Source of the DNA: Hymenobacter nivis
GTDB lineage: Bacteria > Bacteroidota > Bacteroidia > Cytophagales > Hymenobacteraceae
Assembly (NCBI RefSeq): GCF_003149515.1
Contig: NZ_CP029145.1
Location: 2,852,001 to 2,916,000 of the forward strand
Length of the DNA stretch: 64,000 nt
Reading direction: 5' to 3'
Below the pieces are notes generated by a model that saw only the letters and a program-made list of their open reading frames with translations, was not told the DNA's origin and made no database searches. The position numbers and the translations under genes are program-made. Positions 9,684 through 17,149 of the stretch are shown here, piece by piece. How positions within the stretch are numbered: the first letter of the stretch is position 1; every line of letters starts with the position of its first letter.

Positions 9684-10082
9684 TTAGTACACGAAGCACA
9701 GTACTTCACCACCTACGTTCTCGGTTTTAGCCTCCTTCTCCGTCATCACACCTTTAGAGGTTGAGATAATGGCAATACCCAAACCGCTGAGTACACGCGG
9801 AAGGTTATCAGCCGCGACGTATTGACGCAAACCAGGCGTCGAAACGCGCTGAAGCTTGGTGATGGCCGGGACCTTAGTAGTGGGGTTGTACTTGAGCGCG
9901 ATTTTAATCGTGCCCTGTACTGCTGCATCATCAAACCGGTAGCTCTGAATATACCCTTTGTGGTAGAGCACCTTCGTGATTTCCTTTTTGATATTGCTGG
10001 CCGGGATTTCTACTACCCGGTGGTTCGCCTTGATGGCGTTGCGCACCCGGGTCAGATAGTCGGCGATGGGATCAGTGTTCAT
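9684..10082 (-). CDS. rpsH: 30S ribosomal protein S8
   Basis: S8 binds helix 21 of 16S rRNA and in E. coli is the translational repressor of the spc operon. 132 residues with MNTDPIADYLTRVRNAIKANHRVVEIPASNIKKEI and the C-terminal RVLSGLGIAIISTSKGVMTEKEAKTENVGGEVLCFVY. In this genome it is the first gene of a separate transcription unit: its normal upstream neighbour rpsN is 6.8 kb away, and two promoters lie directly upstream. Its reading frame is intact, so the insertions spared the coding sequence. Confidence 0.98.
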   Translation of the reverse strand: MNTDPIADYLTRVRNAIKANHRVVEIPASNIKKEITKVLYHKGYIQSYRFDDAAVQGTIKIALKYNPTTKVPAITKLQRVSTPGLRQYVAADNLPRVLSGLGIAIISTSKGVMTEKEAKTENVGGEVLCFVY

Positions 10083-10115
10083 TGAGTGCTAGATGCGTCC
10101 AGTTTTTTCGGAGCG

Positions 10116-10146
10116 CAAAGATAAGAAGATTTCGCCGGGCTTCCAA
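10116..10146 (-). promoter_or_regulatory. rpsH promoter P1 (proximal)
   Basis: On the minus strand TATCTTTG (10116-10123) fits the Bacteroidota -7 element TAnnTTTG, and TTG (10144-10146) lies 20 bases upstream. The element continues into GCGCTCC. It sits 34 bases before the rpsH start and would drive rpsH through rplQ independently of the rplC unit. Confidence 0.72.
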
Positions 10147-10262
10147 TGGGGGCCAACGAAATCTTGGTTAAGACTACTTGGCTTGCCCGGCGACGGTACA
10201 GCCAATGGTTTCTTTCGGCAACCTGCCAAAGGGTCTGGGGCCTTCCCCAACTTTTCGGAGTG

Positions 10263-10293
10263 CAAATGTAGCAGGCTTACAGGGCTTTTGCAA
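10263..10293 (-). promoter_or_regulatory. rpsH promoter P2 (distal)
   Basis: On the minus strand TACATTTG (10263-10270) with TTG (10291-10293) 20 bases upstream, followed by GCACTCCGAAAAG. The downstream sequence nearly repeats that of P1 (GCGCTCCGAAAAAA), so the two look like a duplicated promoter 147 bases apart. Confidence 0.66.
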
Positions 10294-10450
10294 GCGGGTA
10301 AGGAAGTTCTCTTTAGAAATTGTACATCAAGCTATTTTATATCTCTCCCCCACTACCCGCCGCCCAAGCATCAGCAAAAACTGAGAGTAGCAGGAGATTT
10401 ACAAAATACAATTCAAATTAAGCATGTAATAAGGCTGAGGTCCTCCCAAT
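10294..10450 (-). other. AT-rich spacer without a recognisable gene
   Basis: Between promoter P2 and the outer end of the IS3-B element. It is AT-richer than the insertion sequences and has no coding frame I can support. It is probably native intergenic DNA beside the insertion pile; I see no continuation of the IS701/IS4-like transposase here. Confidence 0.4.
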
Positions 10451-10603
10451 TACTGGACCGGTCAAAAGTAGAGAGTCAGGCGTTCAAAGCTCGACAGTAG
10501 TAGCGGCTGCTGCCACCTCATCGGGGATTAAATTCTGTGAGGAACTGTGGGGTCGGAAGCCATTATACTCCTGCCGCCACTGCTCAATTTTCTCCTGGGC
10601 GTC

Positions 10604-10620
10604 GGGTAGCGAGAGAAACC
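10604..10620. repeat. 17-bp direct repeat flanking IS3-A (partner 12,762-12,778)
   Basis: GGGTAGCGAGAGAAACC occurs immediately outside both ends of IS3-A. It is part of the interrupted IS3-B OrfB gene and is needed only once to rebuild the protein ([10 protein letters not shown]), so it is a duplication linked to the insertion. IS3-family elements normally duplicate 3-5 bp, so 17 bp is unusual. Confidence 0.85.
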
Positions 10621-10660
10621 TGTAGACTCCCCCTGTAAGTGAGCCAGTCAAAAGTAGAGG

Positions 10661-11507
10661 TCAGGCAGCTTGACGAAACTCGATGGGGGTTAAGAAGTTA
10701 AGGGCCTCATGGGGCCGCAGGTGATTATAATCATACTGCCAGCTCTGGCACTGTTCGCGCACCTGCCGCAGGCTGGTGAAGAGGTAGGCGTTGAGCAGCT
10801 CGCGGCGAAACGAGCCGTTAAAGCGTTCAATATAGGCGTTTTGGGTTGGACTGGCAGGCTGAATCCAGTGCAGCTCGATGTGCTGGTCCTGGCACCAGGT
10901 CTGCAAAACCTGGCTGATGAGTTCGGGCCCATTGTCTACTCGAATCCGGGCGGGTGGGCCGTGGCAGCCAACCAGCGTCGTGAGCAGGGCCACTACGCGC
11001 ACAGCGGGCAGCGAGAAATCAACCTCGATACCGAGCACTTCCCGGTTCTAGTCCTCCACTACGTTGAGCGTGCGGAAGCGGCGGCCATCCGTTAAGGCAT
11101 CGCTCATAAAGTCGGGCGACCAGCAGACATTAGGCTATGGAGGGACTTCCAAGGGCCGCTTGACCCGCTCGGGCAGGCGTTTCTTTTTGCGCCGCTTTCC
11201 TATTTGTAAGCTAATTACCTGATAGATATGCCATAAGCGCTTGTGATTAACCAGTACGCCCTGCTTGCGCAGGCGGTAGTAGTACTTCCAAAAGCCCCAC
11301 CCGCTGTGGCGCGTGACCAGGGCCTGCAAGCGGCCCATTAGGTCAGCATCGGCGGGCTGGATGCCCCCACGGCCCCCACCGGGTGGCGGGGCGTAGCTGT
11401 TGCGGGCCAGGCCCACCAGCGTACACGCCTGGCGCTGGCTCAGCCCCCGCCCGCAGGCGTAGTGGGCTACTGCGCGCCGGGCCGTGGGGGTGGTTACTTT
11501 TTTCGCA
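10661..11507 (-). pseudogene. IS3-A transposase OrfB with two in-frame stops
   Basis: One reading frame throughout: SQRQACTLVGLARNSY, WGFWKYYYRLRKQGVLVNHKRLW, WSPDFMSDALTDGRRFRTLNVVED, then RVDNGPELISQVLQTWC with the second catalytic Asp and TQNAYIERFNGSFRRELLNAYLF with the Glu. TAG codons interrupt it at 11135-11137 (after EVPP) and 11048-11050 (after VVED, where related proteins have an aromatic residue). Apart from these the DDE core is intact, so the decay is recent. Confidence 0.82.
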
Positions 11508-11518
11508 AGACCTCCTTA

Positions 11519-12440
11519 GAGGCTATCCGAATAGGAAAAAGTCAGTTGTATTTTAGGGGTATGGCTACGGTTCAAGAATTTCGTATTTCGGACACGCTTT
11601 GGGAGCGCTTGTCCGCTCATTTGCCCGTGCATGTGCCCAAAGCACATCCCTTGGGCCGTCACCGGCAGCGGGTGCCGAACCGGCAGGTGCTGGACGGGAT
11701 TTTCTTTGTGCTGCGCACGGGGTGTCAGTGGAAGGCGCTGAGTGCGACCGGCATCTGTTCGGGTTCGACGGCCCACAGCCGGTTCCAAGAGTGGGTGCAG
11801 GCTGGGGTTTTTGCCCGGCTCTGGGACGTAGCCCTACAGGACTACGAGGACTTGATTGGCCTCGATTTTGAGTGGAATTCCCTCGACGGCTCGCTGCACA
11901 AAGCGCCGTTGGGCGGAAAAAAAAACCGGGGCCAACCCCACGGATCGGGGCCAACCCCACGGATCGGGGCAAAGGCGGGGTCAAGCGCAGCCTGCTGACC
12001 GAGGCGCGGGGCATCCCCGTGGGCCTGGTGCTCGACGGAGCCAACCGGCACGACATGAAGTTGACGGAACCCACGTTGACGAGCCTACCCCCGGCGGCTG
12101 AAGCCGCCCGCGATGCCCACCGCGCCGGCGGCGGCGAGCAACACCTGTGCCTGGATGCCGGCTACGACTATAACCAGGTCCGGGAAATCGTCGCGGCCCA
12201 CGGCTACACGGCCCACATCCGCCCGCGCGGGGAAGAGGTCCAAGCCAAAAAAGCCGGCCAGAAAGCCCGCCGTTGGGTCGTGGAGCGGACCCACTCCTGG
12301 CTCAACCGCTTCCGCCACCTGCTCATCCGCTGGGCCAAAAAGCCCGAAAACTACCTGGCCATGCTCCATTTTGCTTGTGCCCGAATTACCTGGTATAACT
12401 GTCTTTTTGGGTGACCCCGTTCCCCTATTCGGATAGCCTC
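11519..12440 (+). mobile_element. IS5-family element inserted in IS3-A
   Basis: Perfect 17-bp terminal inverted repeats GAGGCTATCCGAATAGG at 11519-11535 and 12424-12440, flanked on both sides by TTA (11516-11518 and 12441-12443), matching the short TNA-type duplications of the IS427 branch of IS5. 922 bp. Removing it restores the end of IS3-A OrfA (NQVIKEVLRKK then stop), which proves the nesting. Confidence 0.93.
11561..12414 (+). CDS. IS5-family (IS427-type) transposase in two frames
   Basis: Starts MATVQEFRISDTLWERL. The first frame carries the helix-turn-helix part and the first catalytic Asp (SLDGSLHKAPLGGKK) and would stop at 11998. The second frame (to 12414) carries LVLDGANRHD with the second Asp and RRWVVERTHSWLNRF with the Glu. 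The frames meet at nine A (11917-11925); a -1 slip there would join them. A tandem 19-bp duplication (GGGGCCAACCCCACGGATC twice) follows directly and adds about seven residues to the product. It may be programmed frameshifting or simple damage; both readings fit. Confidence 0.75.
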
Positions 12441-12682
12441 TTAATGACCTGATTCTCCAGGCTCAGCTCCGCGTAGAGTTGTTTGAGGCGGCGGTTTTCG
12501 TCCTCCAGATGCTTGAGACGCTGTAACTCGCTGGTGCTCATGCCACCAAACTTGTTTTTCCACCCGTAAAACGTGGCCTCGCTAATACTATGCTCGCGGC
12601 AAATCTGGGTGACGGTCTGCCCTTGGTCCTGTTGGCGCAAAATGCCCAGAATCTGGGCTTCGCTGAATCGACTCTTTTTCAT
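12441..12682 (-). pseudogene. IS3-A OrfA cut near its end by the IS5-family element
   Basis: MKKSRFSEAQILGILRQQDQ, with helix-turn-helix segment VTQICREHSISEATFYGWKNKFGG and a leucine-zipper-like end (ELQRLKHLEDENRRLKQL). The IS5-family copy entered at codon VIK, six codons before the natural stop, so little of OrfA is lost and the truncated protein now ends in KRLSE contributed by the inserted element. OrfA binds the element ends and frameshifts into OrfB in intact IS3 elements. Confidence 0.85.
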
Positions 12683-13278
12683 GAATAGCTAAAAATAGAG
12701 AAAGTGAAAAGTTACTACTTCTCTCTACTTTTGGCTGGCTCACTTACCGGGGGAGCCTACAGGGTAGCGAGAGAAACCAATGCACGTTTAATCACTCGTC
12801 GCGGAAGCTGCCGTTAAATGATTCCATGTACGGATTATCCGTGGGTTTGCCCGGCCGCGAGAAGTCCAGCGTGACGTGCTGGTCGTAGGCCCAGCGGTCC
12901 AGGGCCTTGCTGATAAACGCGCTGCCCTGGATGCGTTCGGGAACCAAGCCCAGTTCTTAGTGTAAGCGCTGCATGACGGCTATCACATCTTCCCCTTTGA
13001 GCGACTGCCCCACGTGAATAGCCAAACACTGGCGACTCTAGTTATCGACCACAGTTAAGGAGCGGATTTTGCGCCCATCAAAGAGGTTATCGGCCACAAA
13101 ATCCATGCTCCAGCGCTGATGCAGGCGGCCCAGTGGTAGCCGTTCCAAGCGGTATGCGGCCAGCCCGGCTGCACTTGGGACGTTTGCTACATAAGTGCGC
13201 CTTCCAGGCAGTAAAGGCGGTGTATAGGGTGGTCCAGTGAAAACAGACAGGGAGCTAAGATAGGTTTATTTTCAGGTC

Positions 13279-14124
13279 CTATTCAAATTGGTGGGGCGAG
13301 CGGTAGCCGAGAGCGGAGTGGCGGCGTTCGAGGTTAAAGTAGACATCAAGGTACCAGGCGATTTCTAAGCGGGCTTCTTCGAGGGAGGCGAAAGGGGCAT
13401 TGCCAGGCAAGAGTTCGGTTTTCAGGGTGCTCCAGCCGGCTTCGGCCTGGGCGTTATCATAGGGGTTGCCCGGCCGGCTAAAGCTGGGCACCGCGCCAGC
13501 TTGGTCGATACGGGCGCGGCAGGCTTGGCTGGTGTATTGGCTGCCGCGGTCGGCATGGATGAGGAGTCCCGGCGCGGGCTGGCGCAGGATCAAGGCCTGT
13601 TCCAGCGCCAGCAGCACGAGTTCGGTGGGCATCTGCGCGGCCAGGTGCCAGCCCACGACCCGACGCGAGCAGGTGTCGCGCCAGGTGACCAGGTAGCATC
13701 AACGCCCGCCCACCAGCGGCAGGTAAGTGATGTCGCCGACCCACACCTGGTCGGGGGCGGTGGGGGCCGGCTGGCCGAGCAGCCGGTTTTCGGCCACGAC
13801 GGCCGCCGGGTCGGCCACGGTCGTGCGGGGGCGGTGCGGGTGGGTGCTCAGGGCCCGTAATCCGTTGCGGTGCAGCCAGGTGCGCAGCGCATAACGCCCC
13901 ACCGCGTGCCCTTCGGCATGCAATTCGGCCCGCAACCGGCGGGTGCCATAACGGCGGGCATGACGCGCAAAGGCGGCCTGCGCCGCCAGCTGCCACGCCG
14001 TAGCTGGTGGGGCCGGGCGCTGACGCCACTGATAATAGCCGGCTGAACTGACCGCCAACAAGCGGCAGAGCACCCGCACGGGCCACGGTTCCACGCAGGC
14101 ATGGATAAATGCGTAGCGGCTCAT
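13279..14124 (-). pseudogene. IS3-C transposase OrfB with a single TGA stop
   Basis: MSRYAFIHACVEPWPVRVLCRLL, HTH-like AGYYQWRQR, then the DDE core: VWVGDITYLP (Asp), LLIHADRGSQYTS (Asp) and YDNAQAEAGWSTLKTELL (Glu). One TGA at 13699-13701 interrupts VGGR|CYLVTWRDTCSRRVVGWHL, where related proteins have a bulky residue such as Trp (TGG). Everything else is complete. The start overlaps the OrfA stop by four bases (ATGA). Confidence 0.83.
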
Positions 14125-14426
14125 GACTGAGGCGGTTGGGAGAAGATGGTCACGACTTTTTTTAAAATATCACGCTCCATTTCTACGCGCTTGAGTTCGG
14201 TACGCAGCCGTTTGATTTCGTCGCGCTCCGCGCTGCTGGGCACGGCTTGTTCCAGCGCCTCGCGCTGCCAACGGCCCAACAAGGCGGGTGAAATGCCTTG
14301 GGCCCGAGCCACGTCGCTTTGTCGGGCACCAGCCGCCACTTGGCGAACGCATTCGGCCTTAAAAGCCAACGTGTACTTCTTGCGCGGGGCAGGCAGCGTT
14401 CCGCCTAGATTCAGTTTTTCAGTCAT
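14121..14426 (-). CDS. IS3-C OrfA
   Basis: About 101 residues from MTEKLNLGGTLPAPRKKYTLAFKAECVRQV; the helix-turn-helix RQSDVARAQGISPALLGRWQREALE is followed by a coiled coil (SSAERDEIKRLRTELKRVEMERDILKKV). It is intact and translationally coupled to OrfB. It binds DNA in the IS3 mechanism but cannot transpose alone. Confidence 0.82.
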   Translation of the reverse strand: MTEKLNLGGTLPAPRKKYTLAFKAECVRQVAAGARQSDVARAQGISPALLGRWQREALEQAVPSSAERDEIKRLRTELKRVEMERDILKKVVTIFSQPPQS

Positions 14427-14732
14427 GGGCAATGGAAGATAAGACTTCACACTGTCCGTTTTAGCTAGACCACCTCAGTACACGCTTGTGATTAGCCAGC
14501 CAGCCTTCCCGCCGCAACAGGGTGTGCAGGCGCTGGCAACCGTAGCGAATACGCACCTGGGCCAACTCGCGCAAACGCTGGCGGAGCAAGGTGTCGTCCT
14601 GGCCATGCGCTTTGTAGGACCAACTGGCTCGTTGCAAGCCGATAACCCGGCAGGCCCGCCGGGCTGAGATGCGGTAAGCGTCGATTAAGTGTTGAGCCGC
14701 ATGCCGACGCTGCACGGGCTTCAGAAGGTTGT

Positions 14733-15016
14733 TTAAGCACATCTTGGAGCAGCTGCTTGTCCAAGCTCAGGTCAGCCACGAGCTGTTTAAGCGGCTAATT
14801 TTCCTCTTCTAACTGCTTGATCCGACGCAGCTCAGGTACACCCAGGCCGCCATACTTCTTCTTCCAATTGTAGTAGGTGGCCTCGCTGATGCCCATCTTC
14901 CGGCACACCTCCGCGACGGTCACACCGGTGTCGGCCTGGCGCAGCGCGAACACGATTTGAGCCTCGGTAAACTTGGTCTTTTTCAGGACAATTGTCTGGA
15001 TTTTAAGGTACGACAA
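14733..15016 (-). pseudogene. IS3-B OrfA with an in-frame stop
   Basis: LKKTKFTEAQIVFALRQADT, helix-turn-helix VTVAEVCRKMGISEATYYNWKKKYGG, then ELRRIKQLEEEN followed by TAG where relatives continue RRLKQL. The frame then reads PLKQLVADLSLDKQLLQDVLK as in intact OrfA. No good ATG is seen; a TTG at 15016 or a later CTG could have served as start. Confidence 0.75.
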
Positions 15017-15092
15017 GTGCCTGATTGCTCTACTTTAGCTTGGTCTAGTTTTATGGAAGAAGGTCAGGTGATTTACCTAGCGACGTATTTTG

Positions 15093-15864
15093 GGCGGTGG
15101 TCTATTAGCGAGTGAGGTTGTAAATTAGCGCATGGTTTATACGCAACACTTATGTGCCCGCTGTGGTAGTGAACACATCCGCCGCAATGGCACGCAGGGT
15201 GGTCAGCCTAAATACCAGTGCAAGGCGTGCGGGTATCAGGCACGGTTTATACCAGCGGCCGTGGCCAAGGCGGCACAGTATGCGCAGGTGGAAGCCTTGC
15301 TCACCGAGCGTAACTCCCAACGTAGCATCGTGCGCGCCACCGGCGTGGCACGGATGACCATCGCCAAGCTGATAAAAAAAAGCGGCCTTGGACTCGCCCC
15401 GGCTGCCGCGTCGCCGGACGAAAAAGGCCCAACGCCGGAAACCTGAAGCCCTCGAACTTGACGAAATGTGGACCTTCGTGGGCCGGCGCACGTGCAAAGT
15501 CTGGTTGTGGCTGGCCGTTGAACGGGCCTCGCGCCGCATCGTGGCCTGGGTGCTGGGTTGCCGGGGAGCCGCCACGGCCCGGCGCTTGTGGGCCGCGCTG
15601 CCGCGACGCTACCAACGCCACTGCCGCTACCACACCGACCAGTGGGAAGCCTACGCCAAGGTCTTGCCCGCCCACCAGCATCGGCCTCATCCCAAAGGCA
15701 GCGGCAAAACCAATATTGTTGAGGCTATCAACTGCTCCTTACGCCAGCGCTGCGGGGTATTGGTCCGCAAATCCTGCTCCTTTAGTAAAAGTTTGCGCAT
15801 GCACACGGCTCGCATCAAGATTGTGATTGACAATTACAACCTCACTCTTCAATAGACCGCCGCC
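15093..15864 (+). mobile_element. IS1-family element with 8-bp target duplication
   Basis: 772 bp with terminal repeats GGCGGTGGTCTATT (left) and GGCGGCGGTCTATT (right, inward). GTATTTTG is directly repeated at 15085-15092 and 15865-15872, an 8-bp duplication as expected for IS1. It is inserted in the IS701/IS4-like transposase relic: joining the flanks restores HKSLKQNTSLGKSP in that frame. Confidence 0.93.
15132..15855 (+). CDS. IS1-family transposase InsA/InsB in two frames
   Basis: InsA starts MVYTQHLCARCGSEHIRRNG with two CxxC zinc pairs (CARC, CKAC) and a helix-turn-helix (RNSQRSIVRATGVARMTIAKLI). InsB contains the DDE set: LELDEMWTFVGRR (Asp), YHTDQWEAYAKVLP (Asp) and NIVEAINCSLRQRCG (Glu). 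The frames meet at eight A (15374-15381), but InsB is in the +1 frame relative to InsA, whereas classical IS1 uses a -1 slip. Seven A would give a single open frame, so transcript slippage or a single-base insertion is plausible. Confidence 0.8.
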
Positions 15865-16792
15865 GTATTTTGTTTCAACGATTTGTGGTATTCTTTAATT
15901 TTCCACCGTCTTTAGTAGATTGTCGTCAACTGGGCCTGGTCCAGGCTCGTATCACTGCTCACCAGCTATAGCACGCCCTGCGACCCATCTTTGTTGAGAA
16001 AGATTTGCCGAGCCACGAGCACCGCCGGTTGGACGGAGCTCAACCAGACGTGCAGGGGCTGCTCATCGGGAAAAAGCGGGGCATCGAGGGCCTGAAACTG
16101 GCCATTCTTGCGGCCCTTATCACGCAGGGTTACGGTGCGCGAGGATGCGAGAGCCAGCACGAAGTCGTGGCCGAGTTCGAGCACCGTGTTCAGGTTCTCG
16201 GCTGAGGCATACCAACTGTCGGCCAGCAGGTAGCGGTAGCGGACGTGCTGCTGGGCCACGCGCAACATGGCCCGCAGGTACTCGTTTTTGGTGAACTTAC
16301 TTTTAGCGCTGGTTTTCTGGGTCTTGGGATCCACCACGGCTTCGGTCTTTTCGATGAGCTCGACGGCGATGGGCAGGGACAGTTCGCCGGCCTGATAGCG
16401 TAGGCTCACGAAGTTGAGGCCTTTGACGAAGCGGCCCTTGCGGTGGTCGTAGTGGGTACAAATCAGCGCACTTGGGTCCGTGTGGGCCTTTTCCAGAATC
16501 GAATCATCCACGAGTAGGACGGCAAATTCCGCCGCCGGCCGCTGGCGCTCGGCTTGGCGAATTACGGGCTTGGCGGCGGCCCAGACCTGGGCCGAGTCCA
16601 GATACGAACTACTCAGCCAGCGCGTCACCTGGTCGTGGCTCACGGCCCCACCCAGGAGCCGCGACAAGCCCGTGGCGGAAGTTTGCCCCGTCGAGCTAAT
16701 CAAGTAATCCGTGTGCAAATCCAGCGTGCAAGTCCTGGCCAGTTCGAAAATTACTCCCCAAATATCCGCGTAACATCAGTGATTAATATGCC

Positions 16793-16829
16793 AAAAAAAA
16801 GCGCCTTGATTAGTCAAGGCGCTTTTTTT
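16793..16829. terminator. bidirectional intrinsic terminator after rpsN
   Basis: Perfect 9-bp stem GCGCCTTGA (16801-16809) and TCAAGGCGC (16814-16822) with a 4-base loop, flanked by eight A and seven T, so it can work on both strands. It lies 39 bases after the rpsN stop and ends the rplC-rpsN unit, insulating the insertion island from ribosomal transcription. Confidence 0.93.
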
Positions 16830-16867
16830 ATAAATAAGTCTCTATTACAAAAAACCTAAACTGGATA

Positions 16868-17137
16868 CTACCAACTCGACTTGGTCACACCGGGAATTTT
16901 CCCGGCGAGCGCCATTTCGCGGAAACGCACGCGGCTGATGCCAAACTTGCGCATGTAGCCGCGGGGACGGCCATCAATCATGTCGCGGTTGTGCAGGCGC
17001 ACGGGCGAAGCGTTTTTGGGCAGCTTATCAAGACCTTCATAGTCGCCGGCAGCTTTCAAAGCCTTGCGTTTCTCAGCGTAGCGGGCCACGGTGGCAATTC
17101 GCTTGCGCTCCCGTGCTTTAATGGATTCTTTAGCCAT
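16868..17137 (-). CDS. rpsN: 30S ribosomal protein S14
   Basis: 89 residues: [70 protein letters not shown]. It is the long-type S14 without the CxxC zinc pairs of the short form. Its usual downstream neighbour rpsH is displaced by 6.8 kb, so rpsN is the last gene of the upstream unit here. Confidence 0.98.
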   Translation of the reverse strand: MAKESIKARERKRIATVARYAEKRKALKAAGDYEGLDKLPKNASPVRLHNRDMIDGRPRGYMRKFGISRVRFREMALAGKIPGVTKSSW

Positions 17138-17149
17138 GAGTTCAAAAGA

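Larger units (their letters stand above)
10621..12761 (-). mobile_element. IS3-family element IS3-A
   Basis: Terminal inverted repeats of about 39 bp with few mismatches: TGTAGACTCCCCCTGTAAGT at 10621 against TGTAGGCTCCCCCGGTAAGT read inward from 12761, both continuing GAGCCAGYCAAAAGTAGAG. Without the nested IS5-family copy it is about 1.2 kb. OrfA starts at 12682 and OrfB ends at 10661. It lies in the 3' part of IS3-B OrfB and is flanked by 17-bp direct repeats. Confidence 0.87.
13225..14477 (-). mobile_element. IS3-family element IS3-C
   Basis: 1253 bp with imperfect terminal repeats (TAGGGTGGTCCAGTGAAAAC at the left, TGAGGTGGTCTAGCTAAAAC read inward at the right) and a 3-bp target duplication GTA at 13222-13224 and 14478-14480. 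Joining the flanks restores the IS3-B OrfB segment NHKRVYRLYCLEG. It belongs to a different IS3 subgroup from IS3-A and IS3-B, judged by protein sequence. Confidence 0.9.
10484..14742 (-). pseudogene. IS3-B transposase OrfB (integrase), broken in several ways
   Basis: The coding sequence is in three pieces: 14,742-14,481 (RRACRVIGLQRASWSYKAHG to EGWLANHKRV), 13,224-12,762 and 10,620-10,484. The middle piece has the catalytic-core segments WSMDFVADNLFDGRKIR and GKPTDNPYMESFNGSFRDE; the last ends in [21 protein letters not shown]. Lesions: two frame changes near the YRLYCLEG segment, TAG after VVDN, TAA after QRLH, TGA after FRDE, and an in-frame loss around GSAFISKAL where related elements have VDNGSEFISKAL, which removes a catalytic Asp. 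It cannot make an active enzyme. Confidence 0.82.
10452..15049 (-). mobile_element. IS3-family element IS3-B, host of two further insertions
   Basis: The ends are matching imperfect inverted repeats, ACTGGACC followed by AAAAGTAGAG at 10452 and its counterpart ACTAGACC followed by TAAAGTAGAG read inward from 15049. Subtracting the nested elements and their duplications leaves about 1.18 kb, a normal IS3 length. It encodes OrfA (14,733-15,016) and OrfB (14,742 down to 10,484). No clear target duplication is seen at its ends, so it may have suffered or caused a deletion. Confidence 0.8.
15051..16718 (-). pseudogene. relic of an IS701/IS4-like DDE transposase
   Basis: The frame reads LHTDYLISSTGQTSATGLSRLLGGAVSHDQVTRWL, then EFAVLLVDDSILEKAHTD (catalytic Asp), RYRYLLADSWYAS (Asp) and WKIKEYHKSLKQN (the Glu region). 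TAG stops it at 15966 (GVL|LVSSD, Tyr expected) and a TAA follows at IY|RRWKI. IS1 splits it at 15864/15093 and it ends at about 15051 against IS3-B. The N-terminus extends a little upstream to about 16,770 without an ATG. Assignment to IS701 rather than another IS4-like family is tentative. Confidence 0.7.
10451..16780. mobile_element. nested insertion-sequence island between rpsN and rpsH
   Basis: About 6.3 kb made only of insertion sequences: an IS701/IS4-like relic (about 15,051-16,770) carrying an IS1-family copy (15,093-15,864), then IS3-B (10,452-15,049), which contains IS3-C (13,225-14,477) and IS3-A (10,621-12,761), the last containing an IS5-family element (11,519-12,440). Target duplications support the nesting order for IS1, IS3-C and IS5. 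No passenger genes are visible. The island is markedly GC-richer than the ribosomal genes on either side. The right boundary is approximate. Confidence 0.92.

Noticed and set aside
10451..16780. Composite transposon or genomic island with cargo genes
   Set aside because: All coding traces in the region belong to transposases; no passenger, resistance or defence gene is present.
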